Assembly (NCBI GenBank): GCA_025093985.1
Contig: JACAAK010000007.1
Coordinates: 496,001 to 560,000, forward strand
Source of the DNA: Calvatia gigantea
Lineage: Eukaryota; Basidiomycota; Agaricomycetes; Agaricales; Lycoperdaceae
Direction of reading: 5' to 3'
Length of the DNA stretch: 64,000 nt
Positions within the stretch are counted from its first letter, which is position 1, and each line of letters opens with the position of its first letter. The position numbers were made by a program, and so were the translations under genes. Below, piece after piece: positions 32,730 to 44,871 of this stretch. The notes beneath the pieces were generated by a model that saw only the letters and a program-made list of their open reading frames with translations, was not told where the DNA came from and did not search any database.

Positions 32730-35700
32730 GTGCTACCTCGAGAGTCAGAAAGCTCGTATCTAGGATATCAGACAAATTCTACACGATTCCTCAGAGAAGA
32801 AAGCACAAACTAAACCTAAAAGGAAAAATACAAATGGCAAGAAAAGAGATAACAGTGGACATGATTGTTGACTCAGGATGCACAACCAGCAGCATCAGCA
32901 AAAAACTAGTAGACAAGGAAAAACTTCCCACCCAAAAACTGGAACAACAAATCTTGGTATTAAACACAGATGGAACACCAAACCAGGGTGGAAAAGTAAC
33001 AGAAACAGCCACAATTGACATAGATATTCAAGGACACAAAGAACAAATTGAAGCATCAGTCATACAACTACAGGACCATGCAGAGGTCTTCCTGGGACAT
33101 GATTGGCTGGTCAAACATAACCTGGAAGTAGATTGGAATAATGGAGAAATCAAGTTCACCTGGTGTCCACCAAACTGTCAATTCCCCCACCGAAACATCC
33201 CCATCACAGAAAAAATACAGAGCATGGCCACTACAGAAGATTTATGGGAAGAAGAAGATGAACCAGACCTGACTAAACCAGAAGATTTGCCAGACTATGT
33301 ACAACTATTCACATACCTATTCAACAAAACAACGTTTGACAAACTTCCAGAATGAACCGAATAGGACCATGAAATAATCCTAATAGAGGATGTCCCAAAA
33401 GAAATAAGTGCAGGAACGTACAACATGATGGTCAAAGAACAAGACAAACTCAAAGCATTCATCAAAGAAAACCTAGAATTGGGACGAATATGACCATCAA
33501 AATCCCTATATGCAGTACCAACCTTCTTTATCCCCAAGAAAGATGGATCCAAGAGATTAATTCAAGACTATAGATGATTAAACAACATAGTAATCAAGGA
33601 CAAAACACCACTACCGAGAATTGGTGAGGTAATCAATAAGCTTGGAAAGGCCAAATATTTCAATAAACTCGATATTATCTGGGGGTATAACAATGTCAGG
33701 ATCAAGGAAGGAAATAAATGGAAAGCAGCATTCCTCACCAACAAAGGACTTTTCGAGCCAACAGTCATGTATTTTGGACTCAGCAACTTGCCAGGGACCT
33801 TCTCCAGAATGATGACAAGCATCTTCTGTGACCTCTTGCAAAATGGAGATATTGTAAACTACATGGACAATTTCACCATTCCTGGTGACACCAAGGAACA
33901 ACTAAAAGAATGGACAATATGATTCCTGGAGTACACAGCACAATACAACCTATATTTCAAACAAACCAAATGCATCTTTGATGTAGAAGAAATCCCTATG
34001 TTAGGAGTCAAAGTGGGACATGGGTGAATCAAAATGGAAGAAGAAAAAGTCAAATCAGTATGAGACTGGCCAGAGCCAAAAAGTACAAAAGGGGTAAAAA
34101 GGTTCCTGGGTTTCACCAACTATTACCAATGTTTTATCAAGAACTTCAGCAAGATTGCAGGACCACTAAACAAACTCAAGGGAGCAACTACATGGGAATG
34201 GAACCAAGAACACCAGGCGGCCTTTGATCACCTTAAAAAATGCATCACTGAAGAACCCGTGTTAACCCTACCACAAAGACAAGGACAGTTCAGGGTAGAA
34301 GTCAATGCATCAGACTATGCATTAGGAGGCATGCTATCACAGCTACAGAAGGCCAAATGGCATCCAATTGCCTTTACATCACGAACACTATCACCGGCAG
34401 AATGTAACTATGAAATATATGACAAAGAACTACTAGCCATCATCCACACCCTGAAGGAATGGAGACACTACCTGTTAGACACTGAAGAAAAATTCGAAAT
34501 CTGGACTGACCATGAAAATTTAAAATACTACCAAGAACCACAAAAACTGAATAGACGACAAGCTCAATGGTACTTAAGACTACAGGATTACGACTTCACA
34601 CTGCAACACGTACCTGGAAAAACAAACACAAAGGCCAACCTATTGTCCCGAATCCACCAAATACCAGAAGGACAAGAAGACAAACTAGTCACTATGATCC
34701 AAGAAAGCTGGCTGCAAACAGAAAACACAGACAACACAGTACTCTTACAAGCAGAGTTATTCCTCGAGCCAACATTCCTAGAACGGATCTGAAACAAGCC
34801 CCAGTGCGAGACAACAGTTCTTACTGAGCTAAAAAAACTGGAGTCTAAACTCACTGAGGATCACAGAATTATCTACAGACAAAATAGCGCATATATCCCA
34901 CCTGACCCAAAACTACAGAAAGAAATTCTGGTGCAATATCATGACATCCTGGATGCAGGACACCCAGGTCAGCATAGGATGATGGAACTAATCAACTGTG
35001 ACTACTGGTGGCCAACAATGAGAAAAGATGTGAAAAGGTACATCTAAGGGTGCCAAGCCTGCCAGAGAAACAAAGCTAGAATAATGCCACTCAAATTACC
35101 GCTTCACCCCCTCCCTATACTGAATGGACCTTGGGAAGAAATCAGCATCGACATGATTAGACCACTACCAGAATCAGAAGGGAAAGACATGATACTGGTC
35201 ATCATCAATTGGTTCATGAAAATGATATGACTTATAGCAACAACAATGGATGTTTCATCCAAGGACATCACAAGGATCTATCGAGATGAAATATGGAAGC
35301 TACATGGATTGCCAAGGAAGGTGCTAAGTGACTAAGGACCCCAGTTCACATTAGAATTCACAAAGGAGCTATTCAAAGGACTTGGCATAGAACGAAACCT
35401 ATCCATGGCATATCACCCACAAACTGATGGACAAACAGAATACATTAACAGAGAAGTGGAAACATACATCCACCTGTACTGCAACTATGACCAAAATGAC
35501 TGGGCAGAATGGCTTCCCATTGCAGAATTCCAGTACAATGACAAACGACATGGAGGGACACAGGAAACACCATTCTTTCTAAACTATGGAAGAAACCCAT
35601 GGAAGGGCAAGAATGAACCAGCAATGAACAACCCCGTCACCACTGAATTCCTACAACACCTTCAGGCCACCCAAGATAATGCTACATCAGCACTACAGAC

Positions 35701-36241
35701 ATATCAAGAAAAGATGAAACAACAGTATGACCACAGTAAAATCCACACCACGGCACATCAAATAGGTGATGCAGTATGGCTGGAAAACACCAACATCCAT
35801 ACCAATCAAACATCAAAGAAGCTAGGCCAAAAACAGTATGGGCCTTTCCTTATCAAGGAGAAGATAGGAGAAGCAGCATACTGGCTAGCCCTACCAGAAG
35901 GATGGGCCATCCATGATGTATTCAATGAACAGCTCCTGTCACCAGCCCACAAGGCCAAGTTCCTGAGTCAAAAACAACCATCAGTGCCTGACCCGATCAT
36001 CATCAACAATGAGGAGGAGTATGAAGTAGAGGAAATCCATGGATGAAGAAAACACGGAAGGGACTATCAATTCCTAGTCCATTGGAAGGAATACAGTAAT
36101 GAAGAAGATACATGGACAGTGGAATCCAACCTGACAAATGCTCAAGATGCAATAGCGGATTACCAAAAAAGGCATCTGGAGGATACCCATAAAAAGAGGG
36201 GTAGAAGAACCAAAAAATCATCACCAAACCAAAGAAATTAG
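32729..36241 (+). pseudogene. G4 pol: protease, RT, RNase H, integrase, chromodomain
   Basis: It is open in the -1 frame relative to gag. Protease has V-D-S-G-C-T-T-S. RT carries Y-M-D-N instead of YMDD, a predicted catalytic loss. RNase H has VNASDYALGGMLSQLQ. Integrase has HPGQHRMMELINCDYWW, CQACQRNKA and TDGQTEYINREVE. The chromodomain near 36010-36150 is EEYEVEEIHG ... FLVHWKEYSNEEDTW. About twelve nonsense codons are present, about nine of them TGA, with no frameshift. The stop TAG at 36239 is followed by CTAGAC and the ATG of ORF3 in the same frame. Confidence 0.9.
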
Positions 36242-36247
36242 CTAGAC

Positions 36248-37231
36248 ATGCCTTCCTCCCAAGCCAACTGTGTCACTATTCATTCCCTCATCCACTCCAA
36301 CCCAACCACAATCTCCTCCGTCCCCCTTCCAGAGCCAGGCAACAGTCAAGCACCTGCCCCTCAGGGCACTCATTACAACCTCACCACCACACCATCCCCA
36401 GCACAGGGACTCCTTGAATCCCTACTAAAAGACATTGACAGGGCCACCAACAGCAAAATAGAAACCATCACCGCTCAAAATAAGCAGCTAGTCATCAACA
36501 GGCACATTGCCCTCACCACTGCATGCATCACCTTTGCCGACATGTATACAGGGTTTGCCAATACATCCTCATCCACCAACCAACACATTCCTGCCATCTT
36601 CCAAGCCTTAGAACAATCCACGCTCACACCCAGTGAACAAGACCATGTCCACAGTCTCCACAACCACATCAACCTCAGACTAGAAGTATTCAAACACCTC
36701 GACATCACTGACATTTTCCTAGAGCTTGCCAATGTAGCAATGAACCTACTTAGATGTGATAAGACCACTGAAAATCCAGAGATCGATGCCCTCATCGATA
36801 GGATCCACAGCACCCTCTCCGAGCTCCACACCATAATCAACCCCACACCACTGACCTGATCCGACACACCCATGGACAAAGAAACAACCATCTCCATGAA
36901 TGAAGAAGTCAACTCACTCTGCTGCTTCATAAAAACTATCACTCTACCACAACTTGTATTGGTTTTTCTCCCTTCCACAAGATTCTGCACTGTGTTACCA
37001 GGACAAGAAAAGGACCAGCACTACTGGAAAATGATAGTCAAGAACTATTGGGACAACTCCACCACAACCAACTTCCCATTCAATGGTGTCCCAGTCCCTA
37101 TCCATCAGAATGGTCAAAGCCACTTGCCTATCTTCTTCACACACTCGAACAATGGAAAGTACCTCATCAGAGCCATCAAGAAAGCCCTTGCCTCCGCCAT
37201 AGTCAATGGCGACTTTGATGAAGCTTCCTGA
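36248..37231 (+). pseudogene. G4 ORF3 (accessory ORF, about 327 codons, one TGA)
   Basis: It starts MPSSQANCVTIHSLIHSNPT and is interrupted only by TGA at 36857-36859, ending GDFDEAS just upstream of the polypurine tract. The centre is helical (LLESLLKDIDRATNSKIETI, QDHVHSLHNHINLRLEVFKH). No transmembrane segment, signal peptide, zinc motif or known domain is recognised. The homologue in G3 has the same position and the same six-base spacing from the pol stop, so it is a conserved part of the family. Confidence 0.75.
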
Positions 37232-37256
37232 GGCATGAAGCCAAATTGGAGGGTAT

Positions 37257-37564
37257 TGTTATGGATTTTCACTGATCATATTGTGCTCTGTCCTTGTCTG
37301 CCTTCCTATACTGCTAGTACATCTGTTTCATCTATTCCTGTTGAACAATCTCCAGTTATGACTCAAATTAACTACTACACCTACTTTGCCAGACATTTCA
37401 TGTAGTTACCCCATTCATTCAACTGGATGACTCTCTGTATTTAAGCATACATACATCCACTGTATTCAATACACTTAACCATCTCTTGTTCTCCTCCCCT
37501 TACTTGCCCTCAAGTCTTAGCTCAAAGTTGCAACCTGAGGTAAACTCAGACTAAGGTCATAACA
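37257..37564 (+). repeat. G4 3' LTR
   Basis: 308 bp, TGTTATGGAT...GGTCATAACA, followed by ATGTC. Confidence 0.93.
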
Positions 37565-37569
37565 ATGTC

Positions 37570-38300
37570 ACTCAGACCTAATGGAATTGCTGGTCATTAG
37601 CTACCATAAATATAAATGGGCTATAACACTATTAGATGACTTCTCATCTCATGTACATATTGTTATCCTTCAAAAGAAGTCTAAGGCTCTAGAGAAGCTT
37701 ATTCAGCTGATCCTTGTATTAGAGAACCTCTCCAGTATGTAGATTCATTGTTTCTGCACTGATAATGAAGGAGAGTATGTTAATGAACACTTAATGGCAT
37801 GGTTTGTGGTGCATGAAATCACCCATGAAACCACTGCCCTCTATGCACATCAGTAGAATGGGCAAGCAGAGTGACTGAACTGCACCCTACATGAAAAAGT
37901 GCAAGCTTTATGCTTTTAGGTATGTCTACCTAGTTTGTGGTGGGAATTTGCATTGAACACAGCTGTGCATTTATATAATTGTATGCCAGTCCAGTGTCTG
38001 CAGTGAAAGACACCATTTGAGTGTTATTTGAGGGAAAAGCCAGACTTATTCCATGTCCATGTATTCAGATGCAGTGCATATGTATTTCTACCCAATAAAA
38101 TCCACCTAAACAAATTGTCTGCAAAGTCTGAGATAATGATATTCCTTGGTTATAAAGGTTTGAAGAACTATATCTTCATGTGGCATACAGCAGGCAATGT
38201 GATCTTTGTATTACCAAACACCTTATTCAATGAGGGATATTTTCCTAAATGTATCGGTTCAGTATTAGATAGCAGTAACTGGCCTAATCATAGAGGAGAG
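37570..38300 (+). pseudogene. C4 integrase core
   Basis: It continues the pre-integrase region after G4. Recognisable blocks are HSDLMELLVISYHKYKWAIT, LLDDFSSH, CTDNEGEYVNEHL and NGQAE-stop-LN, covering the three acidic positions of the D-D-E core. LGYKGLKNYIFMW is the copia integrase C-terminal block. Six or more stops are TAG or TGA. The open frame 38028-38444 includes the end of this domain. Confidence 0.75.
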
Positions 38301-39120
38301 AGAAATCTGCCAAGAAGTAAAGAGGGTTCACCTCCTTTTCTGCCATCTATGGATGACACTGGAAATGTTCCACTTCCTCCATGTTCACCTCCAACTTCAT
38401 ATCCCAAACCAAAGTTTTCTCTACCTACATCTCCTAAACTCTAGTAGGTTTCACTGCTGGAGAGTATTTCTTCATATGCTCCTTCACCAGGAGACTAGCC
38501 ACCTTCTAGGCATACCCCATCTGTATTGCCACCTCTGTGGAATGACTGTTGAGGAGGAGCCAGAAGATAATACAGAAGACTGGTATACAGAATGGAGAGA
38601 TTGGGAAGACAATGAAAATCTTGAAAGAGAATTCCCCACCTCCACTCTGAAGCATTGCACAGTGGATCCTGAGCATGTAGAGCCATGTCATTCTGAATGA
38701 CATGGCAGGCCTCCTGTTCAACCAGGAAACACTTACAGAGAACATAGACATCCAATTTTGATTGAGAGAGAACTCAATTGGACTCACTGACAAGAGCAGC
38801 AGAGGCAAAGGCAGCATATTTGTGCCAATGCTCCTTCTGATGAGGAAATTAGAGAATGAAGAGCTTGGACTAACCATTCTGAGTACATGAGGCAAAAGGC
38901 AATTGCTGAGCAGTATCTGCCATAACCCTTTGATTTACCTCTGTTTAATCTTCCTCCTCATCAAGATTTACCTCCTTTTAAGTTACCACCTTGTCCAGAA
39001 CTACCACCCATGCCTGAGCATCCTGAATATGATCCAATGTCTCATGATGCACATGACATGGACATTGACAGGCTTGTCACTGAGGGAGGAGTAAAGTTGA
39101 TTGATTTCTTGATATAGATA
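38301..39120 (+). pseudogene. C4 integrase-RT linker, decayed
   Basis: A Pro/Glu-rich linker in broken frames (for example 38353-38700) with no conserved motif. Its later part (VEPCHSE and on) resembles 450-560 of C1. Confidence 0.55.
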
Positions 39121-40196
39121 GTGCACAATACCAAATATGGAGAGCCTGAAACTTTCCATGACATGCTGAAGCTTCCTAAGCCCATAAAGGCAAAATGGAT
39201 GGCTGTGTGTATCAAGGAACTCGACATATTGAAGAAATGCAGAGTGTATGAACTTGTGGATTTGCCAAAAGACAGGAAGATGGTGAAAAACTGTTGGGTC
39301 TTCCTCCAAAAGTCAGATGGCCACCTGCAAGCTCACTTAGTTGTGAAGGGATTCTCACAAGTTGAAGGCATTGACTACAATGAGTTATTCAGTCCAGTTG
39401 TCTACTATGAGTCTGTGTGCATAAGCTTCATACTTACTACAATCTACAATTGGGATATGCACAGCATTGACATAAAAACTGCCTATCTTTATGGCAAACT
39501 GGACAAGGAGATCTACATGGAACAGCCCAAAGGGTTTAAGCTTCCTAGGCAGGAAGGCAAAGTGTAAAGGCTGAAGCAAGTGATTTATGGCCTTAAACAA
39601 GCTGGTTGCCAGTGGTGGAAGGATTGCATCAATCTATGATTGAGCTGGGATTTACCTGCTGCAAATCTGACTATACTGTATACTTTCACAGACATCCAAA
39701 GACTAATGAGCTGATTGTCACCATTGTCTATGTTGATGATGTGAATTTCTTGGGTCCAAAAGGTTCCCCCCTCCTCAAAGAGTTGAAGGGAAAATTCACC
39801 AAAAAGTGGGAATGCAGAGACTATGGTCCTTGCAAAGAATTTCTCAGGATGAAAATCCAGAGAAATCACTCCAAGCATTGCATCTTTATCCAACAAGTTG
39901 TGTACCTTGATAAAGTCTTAGAGTGCTTCCAAGTTCCACAGTCTGCTGTGGCTAAAACACCATTACCCACTGGCTTTCAGTTCAATATGAACAAGGAAAC
40001 TGCCACAGGCCCCTTCCATCAAAAGTACCAACAATTGGTTGGTTCTTTAATGTACTTGATAATCAGTACTAGGCCTGATATAGCCTTTGCCATAGTTAAG
40101 CTGGCACAACATGCCACTAACCCTGCACCCAAGCACTATCATGTTGGAATCCACATACTAAAGTACTTGTCTATGACAAGGAACTATGCATTGTGA
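39121..40196 (+). pseudogene. C4 reverse transcriptase
   Basis: Two open stretches in different frames (39121-39567 and 39606-40196) are joined by a small indel near 39625. Motifs are KAKWMAVCIKELDILKK, VVKGFSQVEGIDY, SIDIKTAYLYGKL, YGLKQAG and an intact catalytic Y-V-D-D in IVYVDDVNFLG. It ends with ISTRPDIAFAIVKLAQHA, the connection to RNase H. Confidence 0.85.
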
Positions 40197-40740
40197 TATA
40201 AAGCCAATACTGGAAAACTGACAGTGACATTAGAATGCCTCAGTGACTTGGATTGGGCTCAAGATACAGAGAGCTACTAATCTGTTTTGGGAAACATCTG
40301 TATGATCATGTCCAGTACTGTAACCTGGACTTTATGGCAACAGAAGACAGTTTCATTATCATCTACTGAGGCAGAATACAAAGAACTGTCTGATGCTTCA
40401 CATCAAGTGAAATGGCTGTCACAGCTTCTGGAGGAGCTCAGTATAGAGCATCCAACTCCTATTCTCTATGGCAACAACAATAGGTCCAAATTCTGGACTG
40501 AAAATCCCATTGTTGAAAAATGGTTGAAGCATATGGATATTCATTACCACTACATGTGAGAATTAGTTGAAGATGGAATGATTGTTATTGGTGATGTGTC
40601 TTCACAAGACAATCCCACCAATATCTTTACAAAGAATCTTGGTGTAACCAAAATCAATCTCTTCTGCCCTGAGCTTAGATTGATTTTCAATTCTGACATT
40701 GAAGCTTGGCAGGTTACTGCTCAAATGTTGAAGCATTAAT
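40197..40740 (+). pseudogene. C4 RNase H
   Basis: Motifs are TWTLWQQKTVSLSSTEAEYK and HQVKWLSQLLEEL, ending near MLKH-stop before the polypurine tract. Stops at 40194-40196 and near 40278 break it. Confidence 0.75.
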
Positions 40741-40764
40741 CTCTCTTCCTCAAGTGAGGAGAAG

Positions 40765-41176
40765 TGTTGAATCTTGATCCCATACCACTATGTTGGTTCA
40801 GTCTATTTATAGCTGAAATGGGGTCTCAAGTACTTCACTATTAGAAGTGAGATAATGAGCTACAGACATAATACTAGACCACACTCTAGGTTGCTGGCTA
40901 CATGGTCTATTAGATACATGTGTAGTACATATTATGCTCTGTATATACTACTGGTAGATAAGACCTCACCCACTTATAGGTTCAGAGTGCACAGACCAGG
41001 GACTATATATATATAAACCACTATGTAGTATGCATATGTCCTTCAGACAATTTAGTTTACCTTTACTTGAACTACCATCTCTCTAAGCAACTTTAAAACA
41101 TCTCTCTAGTATCCTGGTGAGTATGACTCCCCTCTGCCACTAGTGTAGCTACTGTGGTGTACTCATCTCAACAAAG
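40765..41176 (+). repeat. C4 3' LTR, truncated
   Basis: It starts TGTTGAATCTTG after GTGAGGAGAAG and matches the C1 LTR from 2839. It is cut at about 41176 where sequence of the G1-family LTR begins. Confidence 0.75.
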
Positions 41177-41582
41177 GAAGCTTGTTACTAGAATAACCTA
41201 AGGTAATACAAAGTACTACTTGGTATTATATACTAGTTACACATAGGAGATGACTAATTACATAGTAAGAGGATATAAGTCAATGAGAGACTACTACAGG
41301 TTAATTGGTAATCTAAGGAGTCATAAGGGATAAGTAATAAATAGAGAGGATGAAATGTGAGTTATAAGACAAGGGATACAAGTAGATAGAAGTTTGGTAG
41401 TGGGAAATATAAGGTATAAAAAGAAACATGACTCAGGAAGAGTCATAAGAAGGTAGACTAGAAGTACACATGGGAATAAATAAAGATAGGAAGAAGTAAG
41501 TCAGAAGATAAAAGATAGTCTGATATAAGATGAGGTTAATATTCAAATAGGAAGAGTCCAGGAATGTGGTAGGTTCATAACA
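41177..41582 (-). repeat. Truncated LTR of the G1 family
   Basis: On the minus strand it begins TGTTATGAACCTACCACATTCC, like the G1 LTR, and runs to about the CAAGCTTCCTT block near the G1 LTR TATA/start region; the last ~200 bp of the LTR are missing. It is more diverged and more AT-rich than the G1 LTRs. It abuts C3 on its right. Confidence 0.8.
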
Positions 41583-42539
41583 GTTATTGTAAACCTGCCT
41601 CATCAAGGCAGCCAATTGACACAAGTGTATAGCCAGCCTCTGGGGAGTATAAGACTTCCTTTAGCCATAATTTTGAGGTTGTCCCTCCATTTGGTATGTT
41701 GAGGATAATATCCCCCTTGCCAATAGCACTGAAATTCTGTTTATTTGCAGCATGGAGAGGTTGTGAGGGGGTGTTCTTGAATGTGGTGAAGGCATCATGA
41801 TATGGGGAAATGTGTTATGATGTCCTTAAATCAAAAATCTCAATCTGCATTCTGGTAAGTGGTTCCTGCACCTGGCCTACAGTGACTTCATCACTGATAT
41901 CACACACATTGGCATTAGAGTTGTCCTCTTCATCAGCTTCCTCAATGAACCACTTCCCTTCAAGATCACCTATTTCCATCATTATCAATGTGGACATCCA
42001 ATCATCATTGTCATCCACCCTGGTATCTGACTCATCATCTTTGGCACCAATCTCTACAGCAAGAGACTCATCAAAGTCATCTTCAACAATGTTAGCCAAA
42101 CTACTACCACCACTCTTTCCCTTTTCTTGGGGGCTGGTCCCACCACTGTAGTTTCCCTTCCAAGTAGTCTTCTTAGGGCATTCATACCACTAGTGCCCAA
42201 ATTCTCCACATTCATGGCACTTCCCCTTTCTCCCTTCCTTCTTTGGCTACTATGCTGGCTTGCTTCCACCTCTGACAAATATGGCATCATCCACATCCTA
42301 CTTGGATGAAGATTTCCTGGAATGATTAGATTAGGTGCACTCCCATTCATTACTGATCAGAATGATCAAGATATCAGGGTCTATAGTATGGTTAAGGGAT
42401 GAGTGAAGACAGGCAGCTGAGAGCTGTCCAGATATGAAATTTGAGAGCCAATAAGGTAGGGAAGATATGACTGTGCTTCAGTAGTCATTGTCACTAATTT
42501 GGACACTGACAGCTGACAATTTGTTTTGCTTTGCACTAA

Positions 42540-43061
42540 GGCCATTCAAGAAGAGTCAAACATTACCATTGTCTGGGCAATGGAATGCCATGAAGTTGCA
42601 GTGAAGGCATGCCTGTGAGAAGGCACCCTTGTAAGTGTATTCCTGAACAACATTGTCCCACATCATTTTGACACTGGAGCACCAAGCAATGGTCATAAGG
42701 GTTGAGTTGGGGATTTTTGGAATAACAGGGATCTTGTGACATGCTTGTTTTGGTCCCATGTGCCAATCATCTCCTGGGTGACCATAGGTGCAGGAGGTGT
42801 CAGAATGACATCAGGTGTTGGTGAAGGGGTTGTTGATCCTTCTGGTCCCTTTAGTACACCAGAGGTACTTGCAGAGGGTGAGGGCTTGGCCAGGGCAGGT
42901 CCAGGGAGCTTCATATGCTTTTTTGTTCCATCAAAGTGGCCCCAGAGGCCTCTCATCTTGACTTCAGTCATGAGCCTGAGTGAAAACACAGCCCAGTTCA
43001 TACCTGCCAGCTTGAGTTTGGGAACAGAAGAGGGGAGAGCATTATTCATGGTTGAGGCCAT
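42540..43061 (-). pseudogene. C3 gag remnant
   Basis: It starts MASTMNNALPSSVPKLKLAG at 43061, as in C2. A one-base deletion in the TTTTT run near 42717 shifts the frame (LLFQKSPTQPL against LLFQKIPNSTL in C2). Confidence 0.8.
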
Positions 43062-43118
43062 AATGTTTGTGCAAGCAATAATCTATATTAGAATAGCAAC
43101 AGGTCGGGGCCCATAACC

Positions 43119-43458
43119 TGTAGAAACTGTAGAAACTCAGTAACTTGTTATATACATGAGAACTCATGTATTAGTCACCTGTAGAAACTGGTGATAGAAT
43201 GAGCTTGGGTCTGGCTACTGAAGAAAGGATAACATACCTCAGTAACTTGTTATACACACGAGAACTGAGGTATTCAGCTAATGAGACTATGGTACTTAAG
43301 CAATATCATAAAGCAGGGTCATACACAAAGTTTTCATGTATCTAAGTGTCCGTCTATGAAATAGGTGCCCACCATGCAAGTCTAACTGGCACAACAGTGG
43401 GCGCTCTGATGGCCAGTATGGCACTCCGGATGTCTCGGAGTGGTTTGGCAATTCAACA
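43119..43458 (-). repeat. C3 5' LTR
   Basis: 340 bp, homologous to the 363-bp C2 LTRs with small deletions. It ends TTCAACA at 43452-43458. Confidence 0.88.
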
Positions 43459-43552
43459 CTACCCCCCCCCCCACCTAGTTTACCTCGCTTGTTTGTACCC
43501 CTCCATAGTGCCAAATACTATCCATCCTTGTCACTCCTGCTGTTATCTCTTC
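43459..43552. other. Junction between the TE stack and the host-like region
   Basis: Contains a run of 12 or more C around 43464-43475. No gene or repeat is recognised. Confidence 0.4.
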
Positions 43553-44830
43553 ACTTTACCCGTCCTTTGGTATCACTGAACAGCTTCGCTGCGCATCAGA
43601 ATCAGTCTGCTGTTCTCTGATCAGTATGTAACTCAACCCGGTTCTGGATCGGACCTGTTGACAGGTAAGATTCTGGGGTAGGACATGCCCTCCAACAGAG
43701 CCCGCCTTTTGGGGAAGGATACATCTTGTAATTTCGGGGGAACTTGGGCGGGTTTCGCCCTTGTGAAGGGACCCACGAAGGGACCGATCAGAGGACTTGA
43801 CCACTGCCATAACCTATCTTGATTTTAGTGAAGACAGAATCGAGGAATTGGCAGATGAGTGGAGGTTCTTTGAATTGATTAAAAGATGTGGAGCTGCGCC
43901 TGCTCTTGTAGCGCGTTGGGCCATTCTTGGGCGCCTTGTGCTGTTCTTGAGCGCTCCGTGCAGATTGCTTCCTATAGTCGAAGCACAAGGTTCTGATGGT
44001 GGCGGCCTCAGTACTGTGCCGTTTGTGAGTATTTATGAACTATTCATGACCTGATTGAACACATCTTTCTCGCCCGAAGCTAAACCGTGACACCCTCAGG
44101 CCCCAGTAAATGACAATACGTCTCTCGGAATGAATTCGAGCGAGGGGTTTGAACCCCCGAAATTCTCCTATGCCAACAAGTCCCCCTTCTGTCACAAGGG
44201 AACTTTAGGGAAGGAACAAGAACGCGGCCGCTCCATACCGTGCCCTCAGACGCACACTACAAAGAGTCCAGGCTATTCCAATCTGTGGAAGCCTGGAGTG
44301 GCTGTATTCTTCCGGACATAGACTACAAAGAGTCCAGGTCATTTCATGAATATCCGTATGAAAAGGGGGCTCTTATCAGCGATTCCTAGCGGGAGAAGAA
44401 CCCGCCCGAGCCACATTGAGCTGGCACCGCCTAACAGGGCCACCCGGACCCCAAAACTTGAATGTCCAATGCCCAAGGATGACACCAGAAATTTGAGTGG
44501 TAGTATCAGACCTCCCGTGTAAGGCAAGAATGACCCAGCGCTCAACGTTCAGCGTTTAACATTGAAGCTTTGAAGATTTAGGGGTGTTCATCTGTACATC
44601 TCACGTTGCGTCGTGCTGGGGCTTTACCCCATCTCTTCCTTGACTTATCGATGTCTTCTGTCGTTACGAGCACTCAACCCATATCCTCTGCGCGGCACTG
44701 ACATGCGCACAAAATGCTTCAAGAGGGATGATGAAAAGACACTCTCGCCTCACCCGAACAGTCCGTTGATCCACAGCTGATCTTCCGCCAAGCTCACATG
44801 CACTGAAATTCACCGGTATGTCCGTGCCAA
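43553..44830 (+). repeat. R-family repeat, copy A
   Basis: It is nearly identical in long blocks to 58641-60110 (copy D), beginning at TTTACCCGTCCTTTGGTATC. It lacks about 190 bp that copies B, C and D have (A jumps at about 44046-44056). No protein domain, terminal repeat or polymerase signature was recognised; short open frames are not conserved between copies. Confidence 0.8.
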
Positions 44831-44871
44831 TCACTCTTGGGAATGGTAGTTGCTGAGATACTGGGTATGGG

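Larger units (their letters stand above)
31214..37564 (+). mobile_element. G4: full-length Ty3/gypsy element, 6351 bp
   Basis: Two 308-bp LTRs are flanked by ATGTC at 31209-31213 and 37565-37569. The order is LTR, self-type primer site, gag, pol with chromodomain, third ORF, polypurine tract (ATTGGAGGGTAT) and LTR. It is of the G3 family. Gag and pol each stay in one frame end to end; damage is almost only nonsense changes, mainly TGA. Confidence 0.95.
28893..41176 (+). mobile_element. C4: Ty1/copia element split by G4, 5' truncated
   Basis: Its pieces are 28893-31213 and 37570-41176. Removing G4 and one ATGTC joins the gag-pre-integrase region to the integrase core. The 3' LTR (from 40765) is of the C1 family. 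No 5' LTR is present: the left end abuts the G2 RNase H directly near 28892, and the 3' LTR is cut by a G1-family LTR fragment at about 41177. It is riddled with stops and CpG-poor. Confidence 0.85.
41583..43458 (-). mobile_element. C3: truncated copia element, sister of C2
   Basis: It corresponds to C2 from about 25428 to 27331: part of protease, knuckle region, gag and the 5' LTR (43119-43458, 340 bp). Integrase, RT and RNase H are missing, cut off at the G1-family LTR. Against C2 it is almost devoid of CpG; sites that are CG in C2 read TG or CA here. The protease motif is degraded (IEIFDLRTS). Confidence 0.88.
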
